DNA of 27,878 nucleotides from an uncultured Oscillospiraceae bacterium. GTDB lineage: Bacteria > Bacillota_A > Clostridia > Oscillospirales > Oscillospiraceae. The notes below the pieces were generated by a model. It had not been told where the DNA came from. It saw only the letters and a program-made list of their open reading frames with translations, and ran no database searches. A program made the translations under genes and the position numbers. Each line of letters begins with the position of its first letter. The first letter of the stretch is position 1. Positions 6,948 to 14,548 of this stretch are shown here, one piece after another. The stretch is taken from positions 1-27,878 of the forward strand of contig CANRMG010000002.1 in assembly GCA_947631675.1 (NCBI GenBank). Direction: 5' to 3'.

Positions 6948-7059
6948 GTGGATAGCGTACAGGAGCTGCGGGAGAGGACCAATCCCGTTTTCAATACAGC
7001 TAAGGCTACGCTGCTGCATCTGACCCAGGCCGGCCACGCCGGCCGCTGCCAAATCGGCG
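6948..7059 (+). pseudogene. 5' segment of the STAS gene, out of frame
   Basis: From GTG 6948, preceded by AAAGGGG, the frame reads VDSVQELRERTNPVFNTAKA and on to about 7040, with protein-like codon use. The body of the STAS gene continues one base out of phase. The body frame is closed by a TGA at 7021-7023, so the phase change must lie in 7024-7060, where GCCGGCC occurs twice. Past the switch, the continued original frame becomes Arg/Gly-rich and non-protein-like. A one-base indel, a sequencing error or programmed shifting could each explain it. Confidence 0.5.
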
Positions 7060-7716
7060 ATGGAGGCCCTGGACGGCGGCGCCGACCTAGGCACGGTCCT
7101 CAAAGCTATGGCGGGGGACAAGGGCCGATCCGCGCTGGGCGCATCCATGAACACCTTCGGCGGCGAGGCAGATGTGGATTTCAGCAAGGCCATGAGCTAC
7201 CGTCCGGAGCAGGCCGAGGTCGCAGAGAAGGATCTTCTCCGCGCCCACGGTCTAAAAGCGGAGCTGATGCCCGTGGCGGCGCGGATGCCGAAGCTGGGGA
7301 GTCTGTCGCCGGAAAAGACGGAGCTGGCCCGTCAGGCTATGGAGCGCATCAACCTGTGGACAATCACCCCGGACAGAGCCACGCTGCTGCATATGACCGA
7401 CGGGGGCGGTGACGGCTTCGGCGTTTCCATCAAGGCCCGGGGCGGGGTCATGGACGTGGCCCTGCGGGGCCGCGTGGACTCCCTCACCGCGCCGGAATTT
7501 CTGGCCGCCTATGAGAAGGCAGCCAAGGCAATGGACCTGACCGACGTGCATGTGGACATGTCGGAGCTGGCCTACATCTCCTCGGCGGGGCTGCGGGTGC
7601 TGCTGATGATGATAAAGGCGGTACAGCCGGGCCATGCGTCCGTGTCCGGGGCCAACGAGGCCATCCGGGACATTCTGACCCAGACGGGTTACGCTGACAT
7701 GCTGACAATGGTATAA
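7060..7716 (+). CDS. STAS-domain protein (anti-sigma-factor-antagonist-like), probably 5' frameshifted
   Basis: The C-terminal 95 residues (about 124-218) form a STAS domain like SpoIIAA and other anti-sigma factor antagonists. It has the strand VMDVALRGRVDSLTAPEF and the phosphorylation-site segment HVDMSELAYISSAGLRVLL, in which the serine pair aligns with the regulatory serine of the family. The N-terminal 120 residues are helical and I do not recognise them. They contain ATLLHMT, which echoes ATLLHLT in the upstream out-of-frame segment (a 21-nt repeat with two mismatches, 7005-7025 and 7378-7398). ATG 7060 has no RBS. The natural start is probably GTG 6948, which would need a frameshift. 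A role in partner-switching signalling is a family inference. Confidence 0.75.
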   Translation: MEALDGGADLGTVLKAMAGDKGRSALGASMNTFGGEADVDFSKAMSYRPEQAEVAEKDLLRAHGLKAELMPVAARMPKLGSLSPEKTELARQAMERINLWTITPDRATLLHMTDGGGDGFGVSIKARGGVMDVALRGRVDSLTAPEFLAAYEKAAKAMDLTDVHVDMSELAYISSAGLRVLLMMIKAVQPGHASVSGANEAIRDILTQTGYADMLTMV

Positions 7717-7726
7717 TAAACGAATA

Positions 7727-7783
7727 AAGGTAACCAAGCTGAACAGATTCTTTGTATCTGACAGCATGGTTACCTTCTTTTTG
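7727..7783. terminator. Bidirectional terminator between convergent genes
   Basis: AAGGTAACCA (7727-7736) pairs with TGGTTACCTT near 7767-7776, and GCTG pairs with CAGC further in. CTTTTTG follows on the plus strand and TTTATTCGTTTATTAT on the minus strand, so it can stop both the STAS gene and the lactonase operon. Confidence 0.8.
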
Positions 7784-7846
7784 TGCCTGTAGACTTGAAA
7801 ATAATGTTAAGGCAAATCGGGAAAAAACTGCTCTATCGATCTCTTT

Positions 7847-8632
7847 TTAGCTGTAAAAGCCTTCGGTGGACTTGACAAGACTCTTGAACTGGGGCATATC
7901 GTGGCCGTAGAGCACGGTGGCATCGTGGGCAGCGGCGTAGGAGCGGATATACTCGATGGTCCTGAAATAGCCCTCCTCGTCCTGGACCACGCCGGCCAGC
8001 TGAGCGGGGGGACCGTAGTGGGCGCGGGAGTAGACCGCATCGGCCACCAGCAGGAAATTCCCGCATTCCAGCTCCACCAGCATGCCCAGCATCCCGTAGG
8101 AGTGGCCGGGACCCAGATCCAGCACGGTCACACCCGGGCACAGGGTCAGCTCCTTTTCTTCCACCGGGCGCCAGCGGACAGCCGCCTTTTCCCAGTTATG
8201 GATGTCGCACAGCTGATGGAAGATGCCCAGCGTCCCGTTTTTGTAGTCCGCCATCACCCGCTCCAGTTCGTCCTTCTGGACGAGCACCTCCGCATTGGGG
8301 AAAAAGTGCAGGCCCCCGGCGTGGTCCAGATGCAGGTGAGAGGCCACCACCCAGCGTATCTCCGCCGGGTCTGTGCCGATCTGCTCCAGACGGCGCACCA
8401 GGCTGCCATCCGGCCCGGGGATGAAGGGATTTTTGCACATTTCCGCCGGCCACGCACCCTCCATACCGTCCGGGGCGCACCCCGTGTCGAACAGGATCTT
8501 TCCCTCCGGGGTATCCAGCAGGAAGGCATGGATGGGGATGGCAGGGGGCTCCGCGCCGCCGGCGCCCTCTGTGGTCACCGGGTTGTCCGCCACCATGACG
8601 ATCTTGCCCAGGTCCAGTACATAAAGCTTCAT
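7847..8632 (-). CDS. Metallo-beta-lactamase-fold hydrolase, N-acyl-homoserine-lactonase-like
   Basis: A dinuclear metal hydrolase of 261 residues, the normal size for the AiiA/AttM-like lactonase branch. The metal ligands are all visible: HLHLDH (99-104), H177 in GPGHSYG, D198 in LVADAVY and H244 in YGHD. The N-terminus has no signal peptide, so it is cytoplasmic. It has a good RBS (AAGGAG, 8632 start). It is the last gene of the E1/E2 operon, which makes hydrolysis of a pathway lactone more likely than quorum quenching. The substrate is not shown by the sequence. A 12-bp hairpin separates it from the E2 gene and may lower or separately stabilise its mRNA. Confidence 0.85.
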   Translation of the reverse strand: MKLYVLDLGKIVMVADNPVTTEGAGGAEPPAIPIHAFLLDTPEGKILFDTGCAPDGMEGAWPAEMCKNPFIPGPDGSLVRRLEQIGTDPAEIRWVVASHLHLDHAGGLHFFPNAEVLVQKDELERVMADYKNGTLGIFHQLCDIHNWEKAAVRWRPVEEKELTLCPGVTVLDLGPGHSYGMLGMLVELECGNFLLVADAVYSRAHYGPPAQLAGVVQDEEGYFRTIEYIRSYAAAHDATVLYGHDMPQFKSLVKSTEGFYS

Positions 8633-8654
8633 CGTTACGCTCCTTTTACTGCGG

Positions 8655-8687
8655 ATGACCTCCGGATCAGTTTGGTCCGGAGGTCAT
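8655..8687 (-). other. Intercistronic hairpin between E2 and lactonase genes
   Basis: ATGACCTCCGGA and TCCGGAGGTCAT form a perfect 12-bp stem with a 9-nt loop. There is no T tract on the minus strand, so it looks like an mRNA-processing or stability element rather than a full terminator. Confidence 0.6.
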
Positions 8688-8701
8688 ATGCATGGTCTGT
8701 A

Positions 8702-9403
8702 TTATTGGATCAGCTGTTCGGGGGCCTCCAGCAGGGCCTTCATATCGTTGAGGAAGGCCGCCAGGGGCTCGCCGTCCAGGATACGGTGATCGCCGCCGAT
8801 GACCAGCTTCATCATGGTGCGCACAGCGATCTCGTCCTGGCCGTCTCTCTCGATGACCACAGGCATCTTCCGGGCCGTGCAGGCGGCCATGATGGCCGGC
8901 TGGGGAGGCTGGGGAAGGGGCACAGAGTCATGGGAGTTGAGCTTGCCCAGGTTGGTGATACCGAAGGTGCCTTCAGAGTAATCGTCGGGCATGAGCTTGC
9001 CGCTGTTGGCTTTTTCGATCAGGGCCTGCATCTGCTCGGACAGCTCGAAAATGCTCTTGCTCTCCGACTGCTTCAGCACCGGCGCCACCAGGCCCACCTT
9101 GGAGGCCACCATGACGCTGATGTTGCAGTTCTTGTAGACCTGGATCTGGGTCATGTCCTCGTTGAATGCGGAGTTCATGATAGGCGTGCGCTGCAGGGCG
9201 ATGCTGGCGGCCTTCACGATGAAATCGTTGACCGTCAGCTTGACGCCGCGCTCCGCGTTGACCTGCTTGCGCAGGGCCAGCATATCGGTCACGTCCACAT
9301 ACATGCCCTGGTAGGTCATGGGGTAGGAGCCGCTGACCTCCATCCGCTTGCCGATCATCTTACGGATCCCCTTGTAGGGGATGTTTTTTTCGACTTCGAT
9401 CAT
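8702..9403 (-). CDS. 2-oxoacid dehydrogenase acyltransferase (E2) catalytic core, free-standing
   Basis: This is the CoA acyltransferase core of a pyruvate/acetoin-dehydrogenase-type complex. It has 233 residues and consists of the catalytic domain only: the opening IPYKGIRKMIGKRM is the usual first helix of that domain, and the active site is DHRILDG (H206, D210). A normal E2 has lipoyl, peripheral-subunit-binding and catalytic domains in one chain of 400 or more residues. Here the lipoyl domain is a separate gene 4 bases upstream, and no subunit-binding domain is seen in either. No clear SD precedes the ATG, so translation is probably coupled to the lipoyl gene. It would transfer the acyl group from lipoyl-lysine to CoA. 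Confidence 0.9.
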   Translation of the reverse strand: MIEVEKNIPYKGIRKMIGKRMEVSGSYPMTYQGMYVDVTDMLALRKQVNAERGVKLTVNDFIVKAASIALQRTPIMNSAFNEDMTQIQVYKNCNISVMVASKVGLVAPVLKQSESKSIFELSEQMQALIEKANSGKLMPDDYSEGTFGITNLGKLNSHDSVPLPQPPQPAIMAACTARKMPVVIERDGQDEIAVRTMMKLVIGGDHRILDGEPLAAFLNDMKALLEAPEQLIQ

Positions 9404-9407
9404 CGTC

Positions 9408-9671
9408 TCAGACCAGACCGGAGATGTCCTCGCCGGGCTCGCCGATGATGCACACGGGGGTGCCGCAGGGATAGTCCTCTTCGGTCTCCACCAGGATCTT
9501 CAGCAGCGTGCCGCTCTGGGGGCAGGGGAACTCCATGGTGGTCTTGTCGGTCATCACTTCAAAGATGGGCTCGCCCTTCTCCACATGGTCGCCTTCGTTG
9601 GCCATCCAGGAGATGATCTGGCCTTCCTCCATCGCTTCGCCCATCTTGGGCATAGGGATCACTCTTGCCAT
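9408..9671 (-). CDS. Free-standing lipoyl-domain protein of the E2 component
   Basis: An 87-residue single lipoyl domain. The lipoylation lysine is K43 in VMTDKTTMEF, with the typical opening IPMPKMGEAMEEG and the closing half GTLLKILVETEEDYPCGTPV. The ATG at 9671 is chosen because GAGG lies 9 nt upstream and the protein starts exactly at the domain. A longer frame to 9779 adds basic, non-family residues. It carries the acyl group between the TPP enzyme (E1 genes upstream) and the E2 core gene (4 bases downstream). A biotinyl role is unlikely because the motif is DK rather than MKM. Confidence 0.9.
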   Translation of the reverse strand: MARVIPMPKMGEAMEEGQIISWMANEGDHVEKGEPIFEVMTDKTTMEFPCPQSGTLLKILVETEEDYPCGTPVCIIGEPGEDISGLV

Positions 9672-9763
9672 GATTTTATACCTCGCAATTATTAATTTAA
9701 TTGATTTTGTTTTAAGGGATAGGAAATACGCTGATTGCCGCAGGCCTTGCACGGAAAGGCGTC

Positions 9764-10753
9764 TCAGGCCTGGATGCACTTCTTGACGGTGTCCGCGATG
9801 CGCTGGGGGGAGAGCATCACCCAGTCCTCCATCACGGGACCGGCGGGGATGATGGTGTCGGGCAGCGTGCAGCGGGCCACGGGCTGCTTCAGGTAGCCGT
9901 AAGCCTTCTGGCTCACCTGGAAGGCGATCTCGCCGGTGATGCCGAAGGTCTCGGTGTAATCGTCCACCACCAGGAGCCGGCCGGTCTTCTTGACGGACTC
10001 CACCACCGGATCGATGTCCAGCGGACGCAGGCTGCGCAGGTCGATCAGCTCGATGTTGATGCCCTCTTCCCGCAGCATCTCGGCGGCCTTGGTGGCCTTC
10101 AGGATGGAGGTGCCGATGCCCGTCACGGTGATGGCGTCGCCCTCGCAGACCAGGCGGCTCTTGCCGATGGGGACCAGGAAGTCCGGATCGGTGGGCACCT
10201 CGCCCTTCATGCGGTAGGCGGCGGACAGCTCGCAGAAGAACACCGGGTCGTCGTCACGGATGGCGGATTTCAGCAGGCCCTTGGCGTCCTCCGGCGTGGA
10301 GGCGCAGACCACCTTCAGTCCGGGGAAGCCCGCGAACAGGTGGAACAGGGACTGGCTGTGATGGGGGCCGCTGCGGGTGCCGCCGCCCACGGTGGTACGG
10401 ACCACGCAGGGCATGTTCTTCACCTGGCCGCCGGACATATAGCGGTACTTGGCCATGTGGTTGCAGATGGGGTCCACGCAGACCATGCTGAAGTCCATCT
10501 TCATGATCTCGATGATGGGCCGCCAGCCATACATGGCTGCGCCGATGCCCAGGCCCACGATGGCGTTCTCAGCCAGGGGGCAGTCTATGATGCGGTCGGG
10601 GCCATACTTGTGGTACAGGTCGCCGGTGACGCCGTAAGCGCCGCCCAGGATGCCCACATCCTGGCCGGCCAGGATGACCTTCTCGTCCCGGGCCATTTCC
10701 TCGTCCATCGCCAGGCGCAGGGCCTGCATATAAGTCATAGTCTTGGTTTCCAT
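9764..10753 (-). CDS. TPP-dependent dehydrogenase E1 component, beta subunit (acetoin/pyruvate dehydrogenase-like)
   Basis: The 329-residue beta subunit of an alpha2beta2 E1, matching the family length. Family segments include the opening YMQALRLAMDEEMARDEKV, GEDVG-like AGQDVGILGGAYGVT, the conserved DCPLAENAIVGLGIGAAMYG, and GGGTRSGPHHSQSLF in the cofactor region. The C-terminal domain contains the usual DLRSLRPLD. GGGAGG-type SD lies 9 nt before ATG 10753. It partners the alpha subunit encoded 19 bases upstream. Together they decarboxylate a 2-oxoacid or cleave a 1,2-diketone or acyloin with TPP. Sequence alone does not separate pyruvate, branched-chain and acetoin types. The catabolic neighbours favour an acetoin-dehydrogenase-like carbon-carbon cleavage. 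Confidence 0.93.
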   Translation of the reverse strand: METKTMTYMQALRLAMDEEMARDEKVILAGQDVGILGGAYGVTGDLYHKYGPDRIIDCPLAENAIVGLGIGAAMYGWRPIIEIMKMDFSMVCVDPICNHMAKYRYMSGGQVKNMPCVVRTTVGGGTRSGPHHSQSLFHLFAGFPGLKVVCASTPEDAKGLLKSAIRDDDPVFFCELSAAYRMKGEVPTDPDFLVPIGKSRLVCEGDAITVTGIGTSILKATKAAEMLREEGINIELIDLRSLRPLDIDPVVESVKKTGRLLVVDDYTETFGITGEIAFQVSQKAYGYLKQPVARCTLPDTIIPAGPVMEDWVMLSPQRIADTVKKCIQA

Positions 10754-10772
10754 TATGCTGTGCCTCCCTTCC

Positions 10773-11741
10773 TCACTGACCTGCGTAGATGTGCATCATG
10801 GCCACCTCGGGCGGCGCATAGGGGGCCGCCTCTGCGTAAGCCCAAGCGTCCGCCAGCTCCTGCTCCACCCGGTCCTCGATGGCCTTCAGTTCCTCGTCGG
10901 TGGCGCCATACTGGCCCTTGAGCTTTTCCGCCAGCATCTTGATGGGCTCCCGCTCCAGCCACATGGCCTGTTCCTTGGGGTCCTTGTACTTGGTGCCGGA
11001 TTCGTTGGGGCCGTGGCCCATGTGCCGCCAGGTCTTGACCTCCAGGATCATGGGGCCCTTGCCGCTGCGGACATAATCGGCGGCCTCTACCGTGGCGTTG
11101 TAGACCGCCTCCACGTCGTTGCCGTTTTCGATGGTCACGCCGGGGATCTCGAAGCCGGCGGCGCGGGTGCTCAGCTGCTGCAGGCCCGTCATCTTCCGAA
11201 AGTCCTCGGAGATGGCGAAGAAGTTGTTCTGGATGATGGTAAGTATGGGCAGGTTGAAGGCCTTGGCCATGTTCAGCGCCTCAAAGAAAGGGCCCTCGTT
11301 GGTGCAGCCGTCGCCGCTGTACGCTACGACGATGTTGCCCTTGCCCTCATGCTTGAGGTGGTAGGCGAAGCCCAGAGGCACGGTGTAGCAGGGGCCCAGG
11401 GTGCCGCCCAGCACGTAGCAGTTCTTGCTCAGGTCCATGAAATGGGCTTCGCCGGCCTTGCCCATGCAGGTGCCGGTCTGGCGCAGCAGCGTCTCCGACA
11501 GCATCTTCTTCAGGTCGCACCCGCGCATCAGCAGATGGGCGTGGGCCCGGTGATGGGGGCAGACGATGTCGTCCGGGCCGAAGGCCTTCATGGTGGCCGT
11601 GCCGACGGCCTCCTCGCCGATGCCCAGGTGGGTCATGCCCAGAGGCTTTCCGCTCACATAGGCATCCCAGAGCAGCTCGTCAAAGCGGCGGCTCTTGTAC
11701 ATGTTCTCATAGAATTCCAACAGCAATCCACGGTCTGCCAT
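10773..11741 (-). CDS. TPP-dependent dehydrogenase E1 component, alpha subunit (acetoin/pyruvate dehydrogenase-like)
   Basis: The 322-residue alpha subunit carries the TPP-binding motif from GDG (143-145, SGDGCTNEG) to NN (172-173, IIQNNFFAIS). It also has the conserved HRAHAHLLMRG, GKAGEAHF and the phosphorylation-loop-like TWRHMGHGPNES. This short, roughly 320-residue form is typical of AcoA and bacterial PdhA. AGGAGG lies 8 nt before ATG 11741. It is the first gene of a five-gene operon (alpha, beta, lipoyl, E2 core, lactonase). The E3 flavoprotein of such complexes is missing here and must come from elsewhere. The operon diverges from the VOC/SDR operon across a shared 280-bp region. Confidence 0.93.
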   Translation of the reverse strand: MADRGLLLEFYENMYKSRRFDELLWDAYVSGKPLGMTHLGIGEEAVGTATMKAFGPDDIVCPHHRAHAHLLMRGCDLKKMLSETLLRQTGTCMGKAGEAHFMDLSKNCYVLGGTLGPCYTVPLGFAYHLKHEGKGNIVVAYSGDGCTNEGPFFEALNMAKAFNLPILTIIQNNFFAISEDFRKMTGLQQLSTRAAGFEIPGVTIENGNDVEAVYNATVEAADYVRSGKGPMILEVKTWRHMGHGPNESGTKYKDPKEQAMWLEREPIKMLAEKLKGQYGATDEELKAIEDRVEQELADAWAYAEAAPYAPPEVAMMHIYAGQ

Positions 11742-12021
11742 TCATTGTTCCTCCTATTGTTTTTGAAAGCTGTGGTATGCTTATAAAATTTCAAAATCAT
11801 GATATTCGTTCTTTTGTTTTTTTTCAAATAGATAGGTTTCATAGCGGCATATTCCCAAGAATTATATGTGGGCTTTATGGAGCGGCCGGGTAAAAAGCAG
11901 GACTTATAACCAACAGGAATGTGAGAAGAGAAAAGAGAGCTATTATACATTGGCCCCCTTTTGGCGCTATACTTTTATCACATAACATACACCATATCTC
12001 ACCATGCAGGAGGGACAGTAC
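11742..12021. promoter_or_regulatory. Shared divergent control region of the two catabolic operons
   Basis: This AT-rich 280-bp stretch without genes lies between two divergent operons. On the minus strand there is a TATAAT in CACATATAATTC without a good -35. On the plus strand TTGGCG-N16-TAACAT near 11970-11997 is a possible weak promoter for the VOC gene. I could not define a regulator site. A LysR gene 3.5 kb away is the obvious candidate regulator. Confidence 0.4.
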
Positions 12022-12537
12022 ATGAAAAAAGCCAAGCCAGAGGCCGTATTCCAGGTGGCCATGGTGGTGCGGGACGCCGAGGCAAAGGTGGCCGCGCTGA
12101 AAAAGTGGTTCGACTTCGACGAGAGCTCCATCACCGTCAAGAGCACCAAGGATATGACAGAGCAGGGGATCTACACGGACTGCCTTGTCATGGGCAAGCC
12201 CGCGGAGTTTTACATCAAGACCATCCGCCTGAGCTTTGGCGGCGTGGACTTCGAGTACGTCCAGCCGCTGAACCAGGAAGGCGGCGACCCCTTCTCCGAC
12301 TGGCTCAACGAGCACGGCGAGGGCATCCACCACGTCAACATCAAGTTCGAGGATAAGGATGTGCTGGTGCAGAACATGGCCGAGCTGGGCATCCCTGAGC
12401 TGCACAGCGGCAAAATGCGCGGCAAGGGCTTCTCCTTCTACGACATGCGCGAGCAGTTCGGCTTCATTGCTGAGATCGGCGAGATGGTGGTCGGCCCCAT
12501 GGCGGAGGCCTACTATAAGGACCACCCCCGGCCCTGA
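12022..12537 (+). CDS. VOC (glyoxalase/bleomycin-resistance) family protein, paralogue 1
   Basis: A vicinal-oxygen-chelate-fold protein of 171 residues with two beta-alpha-beta-beta-beta modules. Putative metal ligands by comparison with the three paralogues in this window are Q11 (VFQVAMVV), E78 (GGVDFEYVQP), H104 (GIHHVNI) and E151 (FIAEIGE). All four paralogues also share DESSI near residue 35 and a SDxLxEHGxGIHH signature, so they form one subfamily, related in pattern to methylmalonyl-CoA-epimerase-like VOC enzymes. ATG 12022 has GGAGGG 7 nt upstream; the in-frame ATG 12004 does not. It leads an operon with SDR, MDR and TIM-barrel genes. The likely chemistry is isomerisation or epimerisation of an oxo-intermediate; the exact reaction is unknown. 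Confidence 0.85.
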   Translation: MKKAKPEAVFQVAMVVRDAEAKVAALKKWFDFDESSITVKSTKDMTEQGIYTDCLVMGKPAEFYIKTIRLSFGGVDFEYVQPLNQEGGDPFSDWLNEHGEGIHHVNIKFEDKDVLVQNMAELGIPELHSGKMRGKGFSFYDMREQFGFIAEIGEMVVGPMAEAYYKDHPRP

Positions 12538-12592
12538 GCGCCGGACACGAAAAGAAGAACAAAAAATCATTTGATACAAAGGAGCATTTATC

Positions 12593-13384
12593 ATGAGTGA
12601 ACTGACCGGAAAAGTGGCCGTCATCGCCGGCGGCACCAAGGGCATCGGCTATGCCCTTTCCACCACCTTTGCCCGGGCGGGCGCCAGCGTGGTCATCGTG
12701 GGCACCGACGCCAAGGCGGGCGGCGCCACGATGCAGGAGATCCTGGATCAGGGCGGCAAAGCCATCTCCGTCACCGCCGACCTGACCTCTGCCGCTGACC
12801 GCCAGATGGTCTTCGACAAGGCCCTGGAGGCCTTCGGCCAGGTGGACTTCCTGGTGAACAATGCCGGGTGGGGCTGCAAGATGGCCCAGATAGAGACCGA
12901 TGAGGCCGCCTTTGACCGCTCTATCAACCTGAACCTGAAGGCTACCTACTTTATGTCCCAGCTGGCCGCCAGGCAGATGATCGCCCAGGGCCATGGCGGG
13001 CGCATCGTGAACATCTCCTCCACCGCCGCCTTCCAGGGCGAGCGCAATTCCTCCATCTACGCCGCCACCAAGGCCGGCATCATCGCCTTCTCCAAGGCCA
13101 TGGCCCTGGAGGTGGGCGAGCAGGGCATCACCGTCAACTGCGTGGCCCCCGGCTTCACCCGCACCAATAACAACCCCCATGTGCCCAAGGAGGTGGACGA
13201 GAACTTCCTGCCCATCACTCCCACTCATCGCATCACCGTGGCCCAGGACATCGCCAACGCCTGCCTGTTCTTCTGCACGGAGAACGCCCGTCAGATCTCT
13301 GCTCAGGTCCTGGCTGTGGACGGCGGCTACAGCGGCACCCGCGCCATGAGCTTCACCCAGAACGCCTCTATGCAGCGCCGCTGA
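12593..13384 (+). CDS. Short-chain dehydrogenase/reductase (classical SDR)
   Basis: A 263-residue NAD(P)-dependent oxidoreductase with all classical SDR marks. These are the cofactor loop GGTKGIG (13-19), NNAG (89-92), catalytic S143 (VNISSTAAF) and the YxxxK pair Y156/K160 (IYAATKAG), then the PG segment VAPGFTRT. The C-terminus ends in AVDGGYSG. AAGGAG precedes the ATG. The first residue after the loop strand does not decide between NAD and NADP. In this operon it most likely oxidises or reduces a secondary hydroxyl of the imported compound or an intermediate. FabG-like fatty acid work is unlikely given the neighbours. Confidence 0.92.
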   Translation: MSELTGKVAVIAGGTKGIGYALSTTFARAGASVVIVGTDAKAGGATMQEILDQGGKAISVTADLTSAADRQMVFDKALEAFGQVDFLVNNAGWGCKMAQIETDEAAFDRSINLNLKATYFMSQLAARQMIAQGHGGRIVNISSTAAFQGERNSSIYAATKAGIIAFSKAMALEVGEQGITVNCVAPGFTRTNNNPHVPKEVDENFLPITPTHRITVAQDIANACLFFCTENARQISAQVLAVDGGYSGTRAMSFTQNASMQRR

Positions 13385-13397
13385 GCACCATGCTTTG

Positions 13398-13424
13398 GGG
13401 GCGGAGCCATAATGTCTCCGCCCC
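13398..13424 (+). other. Intercistronic hairpin ahead of the MDR gene RBS
   Basis: GGGGCGGAG (13398-13406) and CTCCGCCCC (13416-13424) form a 9-bp perfect stem, ending right where the SD (GGAAAGGA) of the next gene begins. With no T tract it is not a standard terminator. It may protect the SDR message 3' end or tune MDR translation. Confidence 0.55.
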
Positions 13425-13439
13425 GGAAAGGATATGACT

Positions 13440-14534
13440 ATGAAAGGTAAGATCGCCTATTTGGAAAACGGGAAGTTCGGCTTTGTGGAGCATGAACTGC
13501 CCGAGGTGGAGAAGGGCGCCGCGCTGGTGCGGGTGCTGACCACCAACATCTGCAGCTCCGACGTGAAGAACTGGAAGGGAGGCTCCTCCGTGGGCGTGGG
13601 CGCCGGGCGCTCCTGCCAGGGCCACGAGTTCGTGGGCGTACTGGAAAAGCTGGGCGAGGGCGTCACCACCGACTATGCCGGCCAGCCCGTCAAGGAGGGC
13701 GACCGGGTGGTGGCCGCCTATTACATCACCTGCGGCGAGTGCAAGGCCTGCAAGGCGGGACGCCGGAACCTGTGCGAGAACGCCTATATCCATCTGGGCC
13801 TGCCCCCCGAGGCCTTCCCTTATTTCTCCGGCTCCTTCGGCACCCACTATTACCTGCATCCCAAGCAGTATTTCTACAAGGTGCCTGATACGCTGTCCAA
13901 CGAGTTGGTCGCGGGCGCCAACTGCGCCTTCTCCCAGGTCTATTTCGGCCTGGAGACCGCCAATGTCCAGGCGGGCGAACACCTGCTGCTCCAGGGCGCG
14001 GGCGCGCTGGGCCTGTACGCCGCCGCCATCGCCAAGGAGAAGGGCGCCCATGTCATCGTCATCGACGGCGTGCCTGAACGCCTGGAGATGGCCAAGCGCT
14101 TTGGCGCCGACGACGTGGTGGACATGAACGTGTATCCCACCGTGGAGGAGCGCATCGCCGCCGTCCAGGAGCTCACGGACGGCAAGGGCCCGGACGTGGC
14201 CCTGGAGGCCACGGGCATCCCGCCCGTATTCGACGAGGGCATCCGGCACCTGGCTCCCATGGGCCGCTATATCGTCATCGGCATCAACACCTTCACCGGC
14301 AGCACCAGCGTCTGCCCCGGCTACATCACCCGCAAGGGTCTGACGGTGTACGGCGTGGTGCGCTATGACCCGGAATACCTGCACAAGTCCCTGCTGTTCC
14401 TGGACAAGTTCCAGCACAAGTATCCCTTTGACGCCTTTGCCGGACAGACCTACCGTCTGGATCAGCTGGAGGAGGCCCTGCAGGCGGCCGCCGACCGGCG
14501 GGCCATCCGTCCCATCATCTTCCCCAACGGCTGA
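13440..14534 (+). CDS. Zinc-dependent MDR alcohol/polyol dehydrogenase, paralogue 1
   Basis: A 364-residue medium-chain dehydrogenase of the sorbitol/threonine dehydrogenase type. Catalytic zinc residues are C38 (NICSSD) and H62-E63 (GHEF). Structural zinc cysteines are C98, C101, C104 and C112. The Rossmann NAD site is LLQGAGALGLY. I use ATG 13440: the AAAGGA SD is 7 nt before it, while ATG 13434 lies too close. The operon position between SDR and TIM-barrel genes suggests oxidation of a sugar-like or cyclitol-like hydroxyl. A second MDR protein (16543-17604) in the opposite operon has the same zinc residues at nearly the same positions. Confidence 0.92.
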   Translation: MKGKIAYLENGKFGFVEHELPEVEKGAALVRVLTTNICSSDVKNWKGGSSVGVGAGRSCQGHEFVGVLEKLGEGVTTDYAGQPVKEGDRVVAAYYITCGECKACKAGRRNLCENAYIHLGLPPEAFPYFSGSFGTHYYLHPKQYFYKVPDTLSNELVAGANCAFSQVYFGLETANVQAGEHLLLQGAGALGLYAAAIAKEKGAHVIVIDGVPERLEMAKRFGADDVVDMNVYPTVEERIAAVQELTDGKGPDVALEATGIPPVFDEGIRHLAPMGRYIVIGINTFTGSTSVCPGYITRKGLTVYGVVRYDPEYLHKSLLFLDKFQHKYPFDAFAGQTYRLDQLEEALQAAADRRAIRPIIFPNG

Positions 14535-14548
14535 GAAAGGAGACCGGT

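Noticed and set aside
9672..9779. Longer N-terminus for the lipoyl protein
   Set aside because: The added residues are basic and unrelated to lipoyl domains, cover the end of the E1 beta gene, and lack an RBS. GAGG precedes 9671.
12004..12021. Upstream ATG for VOC paralogue 1
   Set aside because: The GGAGGG ribosome binding site lies between this ATG and the one at 12022, so only 12022 is correctly spaced.
11742..12021. Possible riboswitch in the divergent control region
   Set aside because: No conserved aptamer helices or terminator-like switch could be traced. The region is simply AT-rich with weak promoter elements.
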